Shown here: piece by piece, positions 1 to 12,896 of the stretch
How the letters are laid out: each line of letters opens with the position of its first letter
Numbering within the stretch: position 1 is the first letter of the stretch
From: Melanopsichium pennsylvanicum
Lineage: Eukaryota; Basidiomycota; Ustilaginomycetes; Ustilaginales
Reading direction: 5' to 3'
Assembly: GCA_900208305.1 (NCBI GenBank)
Contig: OAPG01000011.1
Coordinates: forward strand, 496,001 to 560,000
DNA length: 64,000 nucleotides
Position numbers and translations under genes: made by a program
Notes under the pieces: model-generated
Seen by the model: the letters and a program-made list of their open reading frames with translations, nothing else
What the model was told of the DNA's origin: nothing
Databases searched by the model: none

Positions 1-1341
1 ATTAAGGTGGTTCGAAAGTGTATCAATGATCCAATTTTCATCCAAAGTATCGCTATACCAACAAACTCTTGTCGTTACCACTCTATCTTTGTTAGCAATG
101 GTAGGATAAATTTGAGCCAATTCGAAAAGCATAGAATCCAATCGATTCGATGGAATCGTCGATTCTGCCATTTCATATCCAACATCTTCCCCCCTTTCAG
201 CTTGAAATGCTTCGCTTCCAATTTCCCTATCCCCCATCAGATTGGATTTAGATGCAACAGAATCTTGAAAACATGGAAAACTTCCATTACACTCTACAGG
301 AGGTTTTGGATAAAGATAACCATTGGAATGATAAGCGATCTTGATATGCCATTCTTTCAAACCAGCAATAAATACGGGTTCGAATTGGTAAAAACCAGAA
401 GAAAAATTGATGATGACTGGAGTGTTTCGAAGCGATTCGGCTTCGGAAGGTGTTAACCGTAGGATGGCGACACATTGGGCTGATGGTCGAGTCATCCATT
501 TCGAAGCTTTCTCTATTGGCTTTCCGAAAGCAGAAGAGGAAGAAAGGGTAGTTAATAAATCGGATGTCCAAGCGCCAGCAGCAATGACTATGTTTTTCGC
601 ACTGAAAATTTGACCAGATGCGGTTCGAACACCCGTGATCTTAGTTGGATTCGAAGATGATGAATAGGTGAAAGAGGTGACGGTGCAATTGGGATGGACT
701 CGAACGCCTAGGGAGATAGCATGGGAGAGGAGAGCACGACAAGCATTGTTTGCTTCAGCCCAACCTCCCCTAGGATTGAAATAACCCGTTTGAGTCTTTC
801 CCATTCCGCTCATTCCTACACCTAACTCAACCTTGTTCCCACCTTGACAGGTAACGCGTTTAAAAATTTCTTTGACCTGCGAATCATTTTCGAGTTTAAA
901 CGCTTTGGATCCAAGTGATTTTCCAGGTGTTGCAAGTTCCAAATGTTCATCCCTCTGTAAAGCTGCATGTTTGACTCCATTCTCGACATACTCTTCAGCG
1001 CTTGTTCCCTCTCCACCACCACTACTACCTTTCTCGGCTTTAAATATCTGACCTTGATCACTACTTCTGAAAAACACGCCAACTTCGTGGTAAAAGGGGG
1101 AAAGCACGGGAGAGGATCGCCAACGACTAATGGCCTCTTTGGCAAGAGTGCAGTAATTTGGATCGGTATAATCCGCACGAACGATCTTGTTCAGATCATG
1201 ACTCGCTCCATCCGGTGCAACAAAACCATCTGCGGATCGATCCAGGACGGAAACTGTGTAACCTTGAGTAATGAGGGTGTGTGCGATCGAGGTACCATTA
1301 ACACCAGAGCCAATGATGAGGTAATCCACTTCAGACGACAT
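1..1341 (-). CDS. FAD-dependent amine oxidase, MSOX/fructosyl-amino-acid or saccharopine/pipecolate oxidase type (3' end outside window)
   Basis: An open frame of 447 codons starts at the ATG ending at 1341 and leaves the window at base 1 without a stop, so the C-terminus is missing. The N-terminus MSSEVDYLIIGSGVNGTS is a Rossmann FAD/NAD dinucleotide-binding motif (GxGxxG) followed by an acidic strand end (VLDRS). Next comes NKIVRADYTDP, which resembles the stretch typical of monomeric sarcosine oxidase relatives such as fructosyl-amino-acid, L-saccharopine and L-pipecolate oxidases. Further on are IVIAAGAW (second FAD contact) and CWYSDTLDENWIID, the family's C-terminal flavin-site signature. 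Such enzymes oxidise secondary amines with oxygen, giving H2O2, often in peroxisomes; the targeting tail cannot be checked here. The family is well supported, the substrate is not determined. Confidence 0.85.
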   Translation of the reverse strand, partial: MSSEVDYLIIGSGVNGTSIAHTLITQGYTVSVLDRSADGFVAPDGASHDLNKIVRADYTDPNYCTLAKEAISRWRSSPVLSPFYHEVGVFFRSSDQGQIFKAEKGSSGGGEGTSAEEYVENGVKHAALQRDEHLELATPGKSLGSKAFKLENDSQVKEIFKRVTCQGGNKVELGVGMSGMGKTQTGYFNPRGGWAEANNACRALLSHAISLGVRVHPNCTVTSFTYSSSSNPTKITGVRTASGQIFSAKNIVIAAGAWTSDLLTTLSSSSAFGKPIEKASKWMTRPSAQCVAILRLTPSEAESLRNTPVIINFSSGFYQFEPVFIAGLKEWHIKIAYHSNGYLYPKPPVECNGSFPCFQDSVASKSNLMGDREIGSEAFQAERGEDVGYEMAESTIPSNRLDSMLFELAQIYPTIANKDRVVTTRVCWYSDTLDENWIIDTLSNHLN

Positions 1342-1720
1342 GGTTGGTGAGGTAATAGTCGTAGATGAATTCAGAGCAAGATTTCGATATTGTAGTCTTG
1401 AGAGAAAGGGAGAGATAGAGAGGGAGGGAGATGCAGATGATTGTGGAGCGGTTTTGATGGTGAGTTGGTTATGTTTTGCGAGTCATTCAAAGAAATGACA
1501 AGTTCCCCACCAATCATAATTATGAAAAGGAGAGAGATATCATTTATTGTGTGTGTATCTGTAGTTGGATCAGCTTCCGATTATGCCTACGAAGAACTTT
1601 TGATCCTTCCCCTTTTCTTTTTTTTTTCCCTGCAGATTAGAATTATAGCAAGCTCGCCTTAGGAAATTCACCGATCTTAACCGCGCGCTTCAAAACCCCC
1701 AAATTAATCAAGCGCGCCCT

Positions 1721-1751
<31 letters not shown>

Positions 1752-2094
1752 GACGAATCACACTTGATTCTACAAGCACACCTAAATCAAACATACACTA
1801 CACAGTATTGTATTTTCTACCAATCCACATCTCTGTATTGTACTGAACTGAATGATTGTCTTGTGAAGCTGGTAGCACAGTCAAACCTGTCTGACACATC
1901 TCAAAAGGTCCATGCTCAACCTCGCATCATCGCAACTACAATAGCGCACTACTAACTGCATTGAACAAAGTTGACACCACAACGCGGATGAAAAGTTTTA
2001 GCACGCACACATGCCACAGAGCAAGCTGATCAGAGTTATTGCAATCACCAAAAGTGACCCATGATTGTCAAAACGAGATAGTCATGTCCGCTGC
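1342..2094. other. Intergenic: 5' side of the amine oxidase, 3' side of the Skt5-like gene
   Basis: No convincing coding sequence. It should hold the promoter and leader of the amine oxidase (minus strand) and the 3' UTR of the Skt5-like gene. A CT-rich microsatellite lies at about 1721-1751. Confidence 0.5.
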
Positions 2095-5022
<2,928 letters not shown>

Positions 5023-6320
5023 TTTGGGTCTAATTGAGCGAGTAGCGAATGGAGGATTGTGTGTATTTGTACGTGTACTAGATAGAAGACGGACACTGCT
5101 GTTGTGCGCGTAGTTTTGCAGGATAGTCCAGCTGTCAAAAAGCGTGTTTGGCTGCAGAGGCTTGCGCAGGTATACTTTGAAGGAAGGGCTATTGACGCTT
5201 AGATCGCGGACCTCGACATTTCTTGGAAGGAAGATTTGATGTGGGTTGCGTGCGGCCCTAAGCGTGCTTGCAGCGCTCTGTGGAGTTGTATCGAGACTTG
5301 TTGGCAATTGTGACCATGAGCTTGCGCGAATACTGCCGAGGTGATTCGTGATTAATGTGTTTGTTGATGAAGAGTCTTGTACGTTTATGACGGTGATGAT
5401 GGATGCTGAATGAAGGATGCTGAATGAAGGATGCTGAAGCGAGGTGTACATTTACAGTAGACACGGTAGTACGACTGAGTCAGGTTGTCATGTGGTGGAG
5501 TAACTTGGCTGCATACTTCTGCTAAAGTCACATAGAGACACAGTGTGAGTAACTTAACGACTGACTGGCTGTGATTCAGTTGTGCATATGCCATCATCCA
5601 AGTTTTGGCGCGTGTCTCTGCCTCGTCACCCACGCCATCATTCACGGTTGTACTCACGCAGCGACCTCCTTTCTTCATAGTCACATTTTCGCCAAAACTT
5701 TTTTTGGCATGTAAGATGTTATGAAAAAAGGTTGCTAACATCATTGTTAGAAGTTTTTAGCCATTTTTGTATTTTATTGTAAATAGCTCAGACTCTCACT
5801 TCCTATTCCCGAATTGCCCGAATTGCTCGATTCGCATGGCTGTGTCGAGCGGGGAATCAATCTTGAGCCTCACACACCACAAGCTGAGGTGGTCCGTCCG
5901 TACACAAAAAAAAAAAATCTAACTCCTTTCTCGTTACACGATTTGGCATCATAGCAGCAATCACAATTACGAATGAATGTAAAAGGCAGTCAGTCGCCTC
6001 CACATCAGACCACAAATGACAGTGTACTCTGTAACCGTGCTGCCCTCGCTCACTTACAGACTGGTCAAATCAAATATCCTGTCTTTGTGCTTCTCATGTG
6101 CCTTGGATCCATCTCGATACCTTTTTGCCAAGCCTTTTTCGAGTCGGTTCACCGTCTTCCATTGATCCGCCTCCCCTATCTCTCTCACTCTCCTTCTCTC
6201 TGCTAGACTGAATACCTCAACCACGCGTATGGCGTACCTTTAAACATCTCCACCATCTCATCTCCCTCTACAATTTCCCTCAGATCAGTCAGGAAACAAA
6301 CAAAATAAGCCTCACATAGC
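5023..6320. other. Intergenic/leader region between divergent Skt5-like and WW-domain genes
   Basis: This 1.3-kb stretch separates two divergently transcribed genes and should contain both promoters. At about 5398-5440 a 14-bp unit (ggatgctgaatgaa) is tandemly repeated nearly three times, within the optional N-terminal extension of the Skt5-like frame. A poly-A run lies at about 5907-5917. No other gene is supported. Confidence 0.5.
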
Positions 6321-7103
6321 ATGGGTCTCTTGGACAAGCTCGCAAGCAAGGTCGGCGGCAACTCGTCGAATCGCCCCCACTCCCAACAGTATCCCGGTGG
6401 AGGGGGAGGTGGCTACGGTCAGCAAGGTGGTGGATACGGCCAGCCACCTTACCATCAACAAACCTCATACGGTGGTGGTAGTGGTTACAACCAACCTCCA
6501 CCTCAGCACTCTCAATCGCCTGTACCACCAAGTGCGAGCGAAAAACCAAAGGATGACGACCGACCGCTTCCCCAAGGATGGGTTAAGCAATGGGACAACA
6601 ACTACAATCGCTATTTCTACGTAGACACCAAAGCTTCTCCTCCTCGCTCGATCTGGGTGCATCCAAACGACGAGAACATATCTTCGTCCTCAGCTGTTCC
6701 AGGTGGTGGCTATGCCCCTCCTGGCGGTCCTCCTCATGGCGATAATCGAGGATGGGGCGGCGCATCCCAACAGCCATACGGCCAATCGCAAGCACACGGA
6801 GGATATCCGCAACAAGGCAGTTACGGTGGCTATCCACAACAGCAGCCCATGTACCAGCAGCAGCCCGTATACCAGCAGCAGCCCATGATGGCTCAACAAG
6901 GACGTATGGGTGGTGGTCGATTCGGCGGTGGAGGAGGTGGCATGGGTATGGCAGGTGGTGCAGCGCTCGGATTGGGTGCGGGCTTGCTCGGAGGCGCGCT
7001 TATCTCTCACGAGATGAACGACGCGTACCAAGATGGATACCAAGATGGCGGACAGGATGACTTTGGTGGAGGCGGAGACGACTTTGGCGGTGGAGACTTC
7101 TAA
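6321..7103 (+). CDS. WW-domain protein with Gly/Gln/Tyr-rich linkers (Wwm1-like)
   Basis: A 260-aa, intronless protein. After MGLLDKLASKVGG and a Gly/Gln/Tyr/Pro-rich stretch, a single WW domain lies at about residues 80-116: PLPQGWVKQWDNNYNRYFYVD followed by SIWVHP, with the two expected Trp and the final Pro. The C-terminal half has YQQQP(M/V) repeats, a Gly/Ala-rich hydrophobic stretch (GGAALGLGAGLLGGALI, around 212-230) and an acidic DDFGGG tail. Yeast Wwm1, which binds the metacaspase Mca1, shares a single WW domain near the N-terminus with low-complexity sequence; fungal metacaspases carry similar Gln/Tyr/Gly-rich prodomains. The WW call is sure; the Wwm1 link is inference from architecture. 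Confidence 0.8.
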   Translation: MGLLDKLASKVGGNSSNRPHSQQYPGGGGGGYGQQGGGYGQPPYHQQTSYGGGSGYNQPPPQHSQSPVPPSASEKPKDDDRPLPQGWVKQWDNNYNRYFYVDTKASPPRSIWVHPNDENISSSSAVPGGGYAPPGGPPHGDNRGWGGASQQPYGQSQAHGGYPQQGSYGGYPQQQPMYQQQPVYQQQPMMAQQGRMGGGRFGGGGGGMGMAGGAALGLGAGLLGGALISHEMNDAYQDGYQDGGQDDFGGGGDDFGGGDF

Positions 7104-7702
7104 GCTTTTCCAGCCGAACGATGAGTCTTTGTGCCTACCAATGGTCAAGTGTGAACAAGTTTGCTAGATACTCTTGTGGATAGCTTTGATCTTCGATACC
7201 TGTTGTGTTATTAGCCTGTGCATGATCATCTTCTTATCCAATGTCTGTCATGAAAACTTGCTTTGATCAAGTCGAGTGAACGTACTGTAATGAATTGTGC
7301 TCTGGTGAAGCTTGTTCTATGAACTGGAAGCGTCGGAGAGTGCGCGAGTGTGCAAGTGTGCAAAAGCAAGAGCCTGGACGTATTAAATCGACTGTTGAAA
7401 TATTTTCAAAGTGTTAGATCTTTGTTCTATGACACATTGAAAAATTCGATCACGATATTCTCATTAACCTAGTCTAGGAAACGCGGCGGATCCGAAAGGT
7501 TGGCACGGCTCGCGGACGGAGAGGGGCATTGGTAATCTACCAAATGGCTGCCATCTCTCAATTTCCCCCCCACCATTACTTGTCAATCATCTTGTCGAGG
7601 TCTCCCTTTCCCAACGTCGTCAAGCATCTGTGACACGCCGATCTCACAACATCAATCCACGCTGCTCTGCACAAGATCTCGGATCGAAGGCATATAAAAA
7701 TC
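7104..7702. other. Intergenic between WW-domain gene and NDUFA5
   Basis: Holds the 3' UTR of the WW-domain gene and the NDUFA5 promoter. No further gene, RNA or repeat was recognised. Confidence 0.5.
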
Positions 7703-8617
7703 ATGTTTGCCACGCGCCCTACCGCTCTTATCCGAACTCTGGTTCGATCAGCAGCTACACCATCTGCCTCTCTGGCTCCTTCCTCCTCTGTGTTTGCTGC
7801 ACGTTTGAAGAAGAGCACAAACATCACAGGTCTTGAAGTTTCGTCTTCACCACTTCACGAACTCGAATCACGATACACAAAGACTCTCTCACTTCTCTCT
7901 ACACTTCCCGAAAACTCGGTTTATCGACAAGCCACTAGTGCTCTCACCCAAAACAGACTCAACATTGTTGAAGCAGCAAGAAAAGAGGTAGATGCAGTCA
8001 AGGGTAATGCGGAACAGGTGGAACAGGTTTATGAAAAGGCAGAACAACAATTGGATGCAGGACAGTTGGAACAGGTGCTCGAACAAGCTGTAGCCGAATA
8101 CAGGTTGAGTGCAAAGATGGTGGATTGGAAAGCGTAAGTTATAAACCCCACTTTTTTTCCCTCGCTATCCTGGCAATCAAAAGAGAGTCAAGATGGAAGA
8201 GCGAGAATTGCAACTTGTCGAAAGGCTGTGGCTTGGTCCGCCCCCAAGCTTTGGTCCCTGTTAGCCTCACAAAACCACATAAGATACACACACATACACA
8301 CACGCACACACATCAAGCGCGCCATACAATTGCCGAAAGAAAGAGCGACAACAAAGATATACTGACACCATTTTACACATTTTTGCCCCTGCCTTGCTTT
8401 ACCCTCCCCCCCCTTTTTTTCCACATCCTTTCCTCCCGTATATCCCTATGGAAATGGGATCGTGGTTGCGCAAATTATTACTTTTTCTTTTTTTTTTAAA
8501 CACAGTTGGGAACCGCTCGAACATCCACCAGCCCCCGGTCAGTGGAGTTACTTTTCAATGGCCGAAGAAGCTGGTGAAGGTGGTGAGGATCAGAATGTTT
8601 CGGGTGGCAAAAACTAA
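7703..8617 (+). CDS. NDUFA5: NADH:ubiquinone oxidoreductase subunit NDUFA5 (B13, 29.9-kDa type), two exons
   Basis: Exon 1 is 7703-8133 and exon 2 is 8506-8617, giving 180 aa. The intron (372 nt) has a GTAAGT donor and a CACAG acceptor after a T-rich run and joins GC|T to give ...VDWKAWEPLEHPP. The N-terminus MFATRPTALIRTLVRSA is Arg/Ser/Ala-rich without acidic residues, a good mitochondrial presequence. The body matches the ETC_C1_NDUFA5 family: GLEVSSSPLHELESRYTKTL, a helical hairpin of charged residues, and the C-terminal WEPLEHPPAPGQWSY motif. The subunit is an accessory protein of the complex I peripheral arm. The intron is long for this window and contains a CA microsatellite at about 8287-8312. 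Confidence 0.93.
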
Positions 8618-9117
8618 GCTCCTGCTTTGCTCTCTGTCTCTCTCTTTCTTTCTCGAATGGACCTCATAGTTTCTTCTCGTCCATTCAAAGATCTTTTCTT
8701 TTGATTCCTTTTACCCATGTTCTGATTCCGATCATAATAGTTAAGATTATAAATGTTCACATTGCGTTTCTCGAAAAAGAAAAACCCCTAAAAAAATCGG
8801 TTTAACAAGCATCTGTAAAGGTAGTGATACGTATGATGCCTTGACATTGCAACAGAGCATTGTGAGGGGGGGAGGAGTGTTTTCAAGTAGTCAACTTTGA
8901 TGGAACATTAGAAGGAGACAAAAAAAAGGAGTTTTTTTTTTCATGTTCATGTTGGTCATGGGGCCACTTGAGATTTTTTTTTTCTTTAATTTCCTATGAA
9001 ATCTGAGGGAATTTTTTTAGATTTAGGATGGACATGATTTAAATTACCGTAGGATGTGGAATAGATATTGTAAATACGCGCAGTAAGTTATTGTATATTT
9101 TGATTTTTTATTTTTTT
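8618..9117. other. Convergent 3' intergenic region
   Basis: AT-rich 0.5 kb between the 3' ends of NDUFA5 and the RWD-domain gene, with several A and T homopolymers (for example 8921-8927 and 8978-8987). Contains only the two 3' UTRs as far as can be seen. Confidence 0.5.
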
Positions 9118-10350
9118 TTAAATATCCCAACTACCTACACCTAAACAACGTTCCAAACACCATTTGGCATTAACACGTTTGGAATCCAACCATTTGATGA
9201 GTTTACTCAAATCAGTATTCCTTCCTCTATCCGAACCTCTTTGAATATTTGGATCATCGGTAATGTCACTGAAATCGGTGAACGCCATGGTTGTACATGG
9301 TTGTACAAGTTTTTCGGATATTTTCTTGTGATTCGAAGGAATGTCGCTCCATGAAGTGGTTTTTATTTCACTCCAGAATGAATCCATAGCACGTATCGCC
9401 AATGCAGTTTGTTCTTCCAACAGATAAGAACAACAATCAGTTTCAGTATCAGTGATGGAAGAGGGGGAGAAGGATGGAGGTAAAGTGAGAGGATATTCGA
9501 TAACGATCAAACCAGGTTTGCCTGCCAACAAAAATCCAGTTAGAGTTGGAGACCACGTCGATGCAAGTTGACAAATGTCTTTACGTTTCGAAGGTGTAGA
9601 TAACGAAGGCAGGTAAAACCATGTCCTTCTGACCCATTTTGTACTCGATGATGATGATTTTTCGTTGATTGAGTGATTTGGGTTGGTATGGTTCGTGGTA
9701 TTGACTGTGTCAATGTTGTTGTTATTGTTATTGTTGTTGTTAGTGGTGGTGATGGTGGTGGGTTGTTGAGTGAGAAGAAACTCGCTAATCTCCTCTATAG
9801 CATTCAAAATCGTTCCTACCAGATCTTGATCATCAGAATCTGTCTCACCGGTAGATACCATGTTGCGATTAAGAATACCATTCATCTTCTCGATTCCAGC
9901 CCTATCCAACCAACTTGGCGCATCGACACTACTAACCCACATCCTGTTAAAAATTCCTACTACTTTGCCTCTTAAACGCAACCCGACATTCACCCTTACC
10001 CCATCATTACCACAAGTAAAATTCATCCGCTCCTCTGATCCTCCTTGCTGAGGTTGAACTCTCACCTTCAAGCCTAGCACAATCTCCTCTGGTAGCGCCT
10101 CTTTGAGCCTGATCGATTCTGGCGATCCTAATTTTTCCAAAGGTAATTGCAAATAGTCCACCAAATCACGAATCGACGCTTCATCAGTAGAATTTAATGA
10201 AAGTTCATCTGTACCGGACCACATGGCACTGAGAAGCTCCACAGCGCTAAGGATGTTGGTCAATGTTTCCGGTGGTAAAATGGGAGGTTTGTTGTACGAG
10301 CCAGAGCTGGCTCCATTCGTGGCAGGGGTGGTGGTGGTGAAAATCACCAT
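9118..10350 (-). CDS. RWD-domain protein with C-terminal DUF1115 domain (RWDD2-like)
   Basis: A 410-aa intronless protein. The first ~200 residues fit an RWD fold: ALPEEIVLGLKVRVQPQQ, then LRLRGKVVGIFN. They are interrupted from the rest by an Asn/Thr-rich linker (TTNNNNNNNNNIDTVN). The C-terminal half starts with RTWFYLPSLSTPSKRKDI, then STWSPTLTGFLLAGKPGLIVIE, and ends with KLIKWLDSKRVNAKWCLERCLG. This arrangement is that of animal RWDD2A/RWDD2B, whose C-terminal DUF1115 domain starts with a W-Y/F-S-H-like motif and contains 'GxxxPGKPG'. The biochemical role of the family is unknown; RWD domains bind E2-like surfaces or partner proteins. Family assignment is by motif order, moderately sure. 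Confidence 0.75.
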   Translation of the reverse strand: MVIFTTTTPATNGASSGSYNKPPILPPETLTNILSAVELLSAMWSGTDELSLNSTDEASIRDLVDYLQLPLEKLGSPESIRLKEALPEEIVLGLKVRVQPQQGGSEERMNFTCGNDGVRVNVGLRLRGKVVGIFNRMWVSSVDAPSWLDRAGIEKMNGILNRNMVSTGETDSDDQDLVGTILNAIEEISEFLLTQQPTTITTTNNNNNNNNNIDTVNTTNHTNPNHSINEKSSSSSTKWVRRTWFYLPSLSTPSKRKDICQLASTWSPTLTGFLLAGKPGLIVIEYPLTLPPSFSPSSITDTETDCCSYLLEEQTALAIRAMDSFWSEIKTTSWSDIPSNHKKISEKLVQPCTTMAFTDFSDITDDPNIQRGSDRGRNTDLSKLIKWLDSKRVNAKWCLERCLGVGSWDI

Positions 10351-10818
10351 TTTGGCGTGTATTCTCTCCGTGTATCTGCTTCACCTTGTTCCAAGTCGGA
10401 CTGCTTGCTTCGAACACGGCAAGTGACTCTCAGAACTGTGGGGAAAGGAAGAAGCTTGGTGGATTCAAGCGTCAGTGAGTCCCATCCTTCCAAAGGTAAA
10501 CCGAGATCCGAACCATCTCGCTTTACCGTAACAATCTAACAAACTCGGATTGAAATTCTGGTGGTCGGTTGGCATTACTCCACCTCGCTTATCAGGTGTG
10601 AGAAGATGGTTGCATGACTCGCAACTGCATGCAGTACCACCCTTTCCACGTGCCTTTAACCCCCATCGACCTCGCGCAGGAACGCAACCTCATACGTGGT
10701 AGTCCCTTGATCGTTACACACAGACACAGCCATTGATAGCTTGAGAAGGATGCTATTGCCTAGACACTATGTTGAGCAAATCCTACGAATGCAGGGATTT
10801 TCTATCTTCTATCGCATC
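10351..10818. other. Intergenic between RWDD2-like gene and RCF2
   Basis: About 0.47 kb upstream of the RWDD2-like gene and downstream of the RCF2-like gene (both minus strand). No gene recognised. Confidence 0.5.
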
Positions 10819-11553
10819 TTAGTCCGACTTTGTGGTCTCCTTTGCAGGTTCCGCTGGGACAAACTCCCTCCACGAGTGCTCGTTCGCCTCCTTGTGACTT
10901 TTGATGATCTTATCACCTGCACTGGGGATCTGAGTGATAGCGGCCATGCCCACCAGACTGGCGAGTGTGATACCTTGAGCCCACACTCTGGCCTGGACGA
11001 GTTTCTGTGCAAATGTCATGGGTTGGGTTTGAATGTAGGCAAAGATTCCACCCATGCTTGTTGCCCATGTAGCTGCAACGACTGAAAACTTGTTCTCCTT
11101 TGCCCACGTGAGTGCTTTGTCACGTGCAGACAACGCTTCCCACTGCTTCTGTTCGCGAGTCTGATTACGACGTACGACAGCTGCACCGGCATCTGTGTAG
11201 TGTTCCTTGTCAAACGCAATGCCAGCCTTATCGGCAGAGATTACACCAGCTCCGATGGCGATGGAGGAGACAAAGAAGAGTTTGATGGCCGGAGTCAGTC
11301 CTCTAAACGCAGGCCATGTGCGGTTGAGAGCGTATGCAGAGGGGGCACCGAAGGCGAGTCCATACCCAAATCCTTTTGCTGCGGCTTGTACTGAAGCGTT
11401 GTATTGACTTTTTGAGAGAGTTCGAAGTAGCAGGAAGGAAAGAGGAGATGAGTTATTGGCTTATCCGATTAGGGAAAAACGTGACAAGAGGATCTAGACT
11501 TACGCTTCACGCCTTTCGACGTCTCCTACATCTCTATGGGTTCCGTAAGACAT
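10819..11553 (-). CDS. RCF2: HIG1-domain respiratory supercomplex factor, Rcf2-like, two exons
   Basis: Exon 1 is 11553 down to 11504 (MSYGTHRDVGDVERREA) and exon 2 is 11407 down to 10819; the GTAAGT..AAG intron of 96 nt joins GC|T. The product has 212 aa. The N-terminal half carries a hydrophobic pair of helices (GFGYGLAFGAPSAYAL and AIKLFFVSSIAIGAGVI). The C-terminal half is a HIG1 domain: ARDKALTWAKENKFSVV, ATSMGGIFAYI and the hallmark MTFAQKLVQARVWAQ followed by a second membrane helix. This pattern and length match fungal Rcf2 rather than the shorter Rcf1. Rcf2 sits in the inner mitochondrial membrane and modulates cytochrome c oxidase and III-IV supercomplexes. Without the spliced first exon the frame lacks an upstream ATG. 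Confidence 0.9.
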
Positions 11554-12896
11554 TGTTGAATACTGATCCTTGTTCTTTTCGGGATAGGAGCTATAAATGA
11601 GTGTATTTAAATCAGGTAAGGAGGCGATTTATCAAGGGAATAAGGTGTTGATGGTGGCAAGAGCATAGGTGACAAACGACTCATTCGGATTGAGCCGTGT
11701 GCTCAAGGAAGAGGCGTCACAATTTGGTGATTTCAATCTAGAACCAAAAAGTGGAGGTTGAAAAGGCAAAGACTGAAATTCTCGAAAACTATCAACTCAC
11801 ACTTACAGTAGCAGCGTTAAAGTCGGAGAATACCATATCAACACAAGCCAAGTAATTTTAAAAATTATAAATAAATTTTACTGTAGAGTGTGTAGGCTCA
11901 TCTCGGGAAGCTTTTTTTTTTTTTTTTGCTGCTACCGTCAAAACTAGTCAGTCACCCGAAATGTACCGCTTAATTCAGCGGATGTTGACCGACATGCAGC
12001 CGCAGAGGCATCTTAATCCAACATTTTTTGTTTAATCACTTTTAAATTTTTAATATTTTTTTCTTATTTTTTATTTTTCGCTCTTGTCCGAAACTCAACA
12101 TTCACTCCCGAAGAGACCCTTCGGTCCTCATCCCAGAGCGAATCAAGAGATGAGATCAGAGGGTAAAGACGGAACCTCGCTGTCCCAACACCTAAAGACC
12201 ACGGTAACCCATTCTGTGCTCTGCAGTGATTTGCTGTGCTATTCAGAGTCAACTATCAACCTCAGAAAACGTTCCGACCTAAAGTCTGATCATGCTCTGC
12301 CACATTTTGCTTTTCCGCTACTCCCGAAGCGATTGTCTTCTGATAAACACTGTACTATAATGTACAAGCTGACTCCATATCGATTCGACGGTACTATCCT
12401 TCCTGAATCTCAACTTTCCTTTATCATGCCAGTTTTTCAACTTAGTCTCATCAACCTTCCTATTCCCAGACCGTGGCAGATGTTGATGTATCCATACGCC
12501 ATATAAGGCATAGGCTCGCAAGACTGTCTGCGTTCAAGCTCAAAATAAGTATCTTTGTGCGTGTGTGTGTGTATGTAAAATTTCGGACGTGCTCAAAGAT
12601 CATCGAATGACAAAGAGATAAGCAAAGCTAGCAGACAGAGAGTGTGTACATATTGATAAAAAGAATGTGGGAGATGGCCGATCAAGACGGCCAAGCAAGT
12701 GAGAGAGAGACGGAGAGAGTGTGTGCATGCAGGATAGTAAAGGAGCCAAAGCAGCACAAAAAGGGAGAGGAGAATCTGAAAGGGAAGAACATGTGATAAA
12801 AGATGAAGACTGAACAAAAGGTGAACAGGGATGCGATGAAATCGAAAGCATTCTTACAGTATATGTGTAAGTTATGGGGGGGTTTGGGATTGAGTC
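11554..12896. other. Intergenic: RCF2 upstream region and kinase 3' side
   Basis: 1.3 kb with the RCF2 promoter at its left and the 3' UTR of the kinase at its right. A T run lies at about 11911-11928 and AT-rich sequence at 12025-12080. Short open frames here have no recognisable features. Confidence 0.5.

Noticed and set aside
7689..7697. ATATAAAAA just before the NDUFA5 ATG taken as TATA box
   Set aside because: It lies within 15 bases of the start codon, too near to act as a TATA element for that start.
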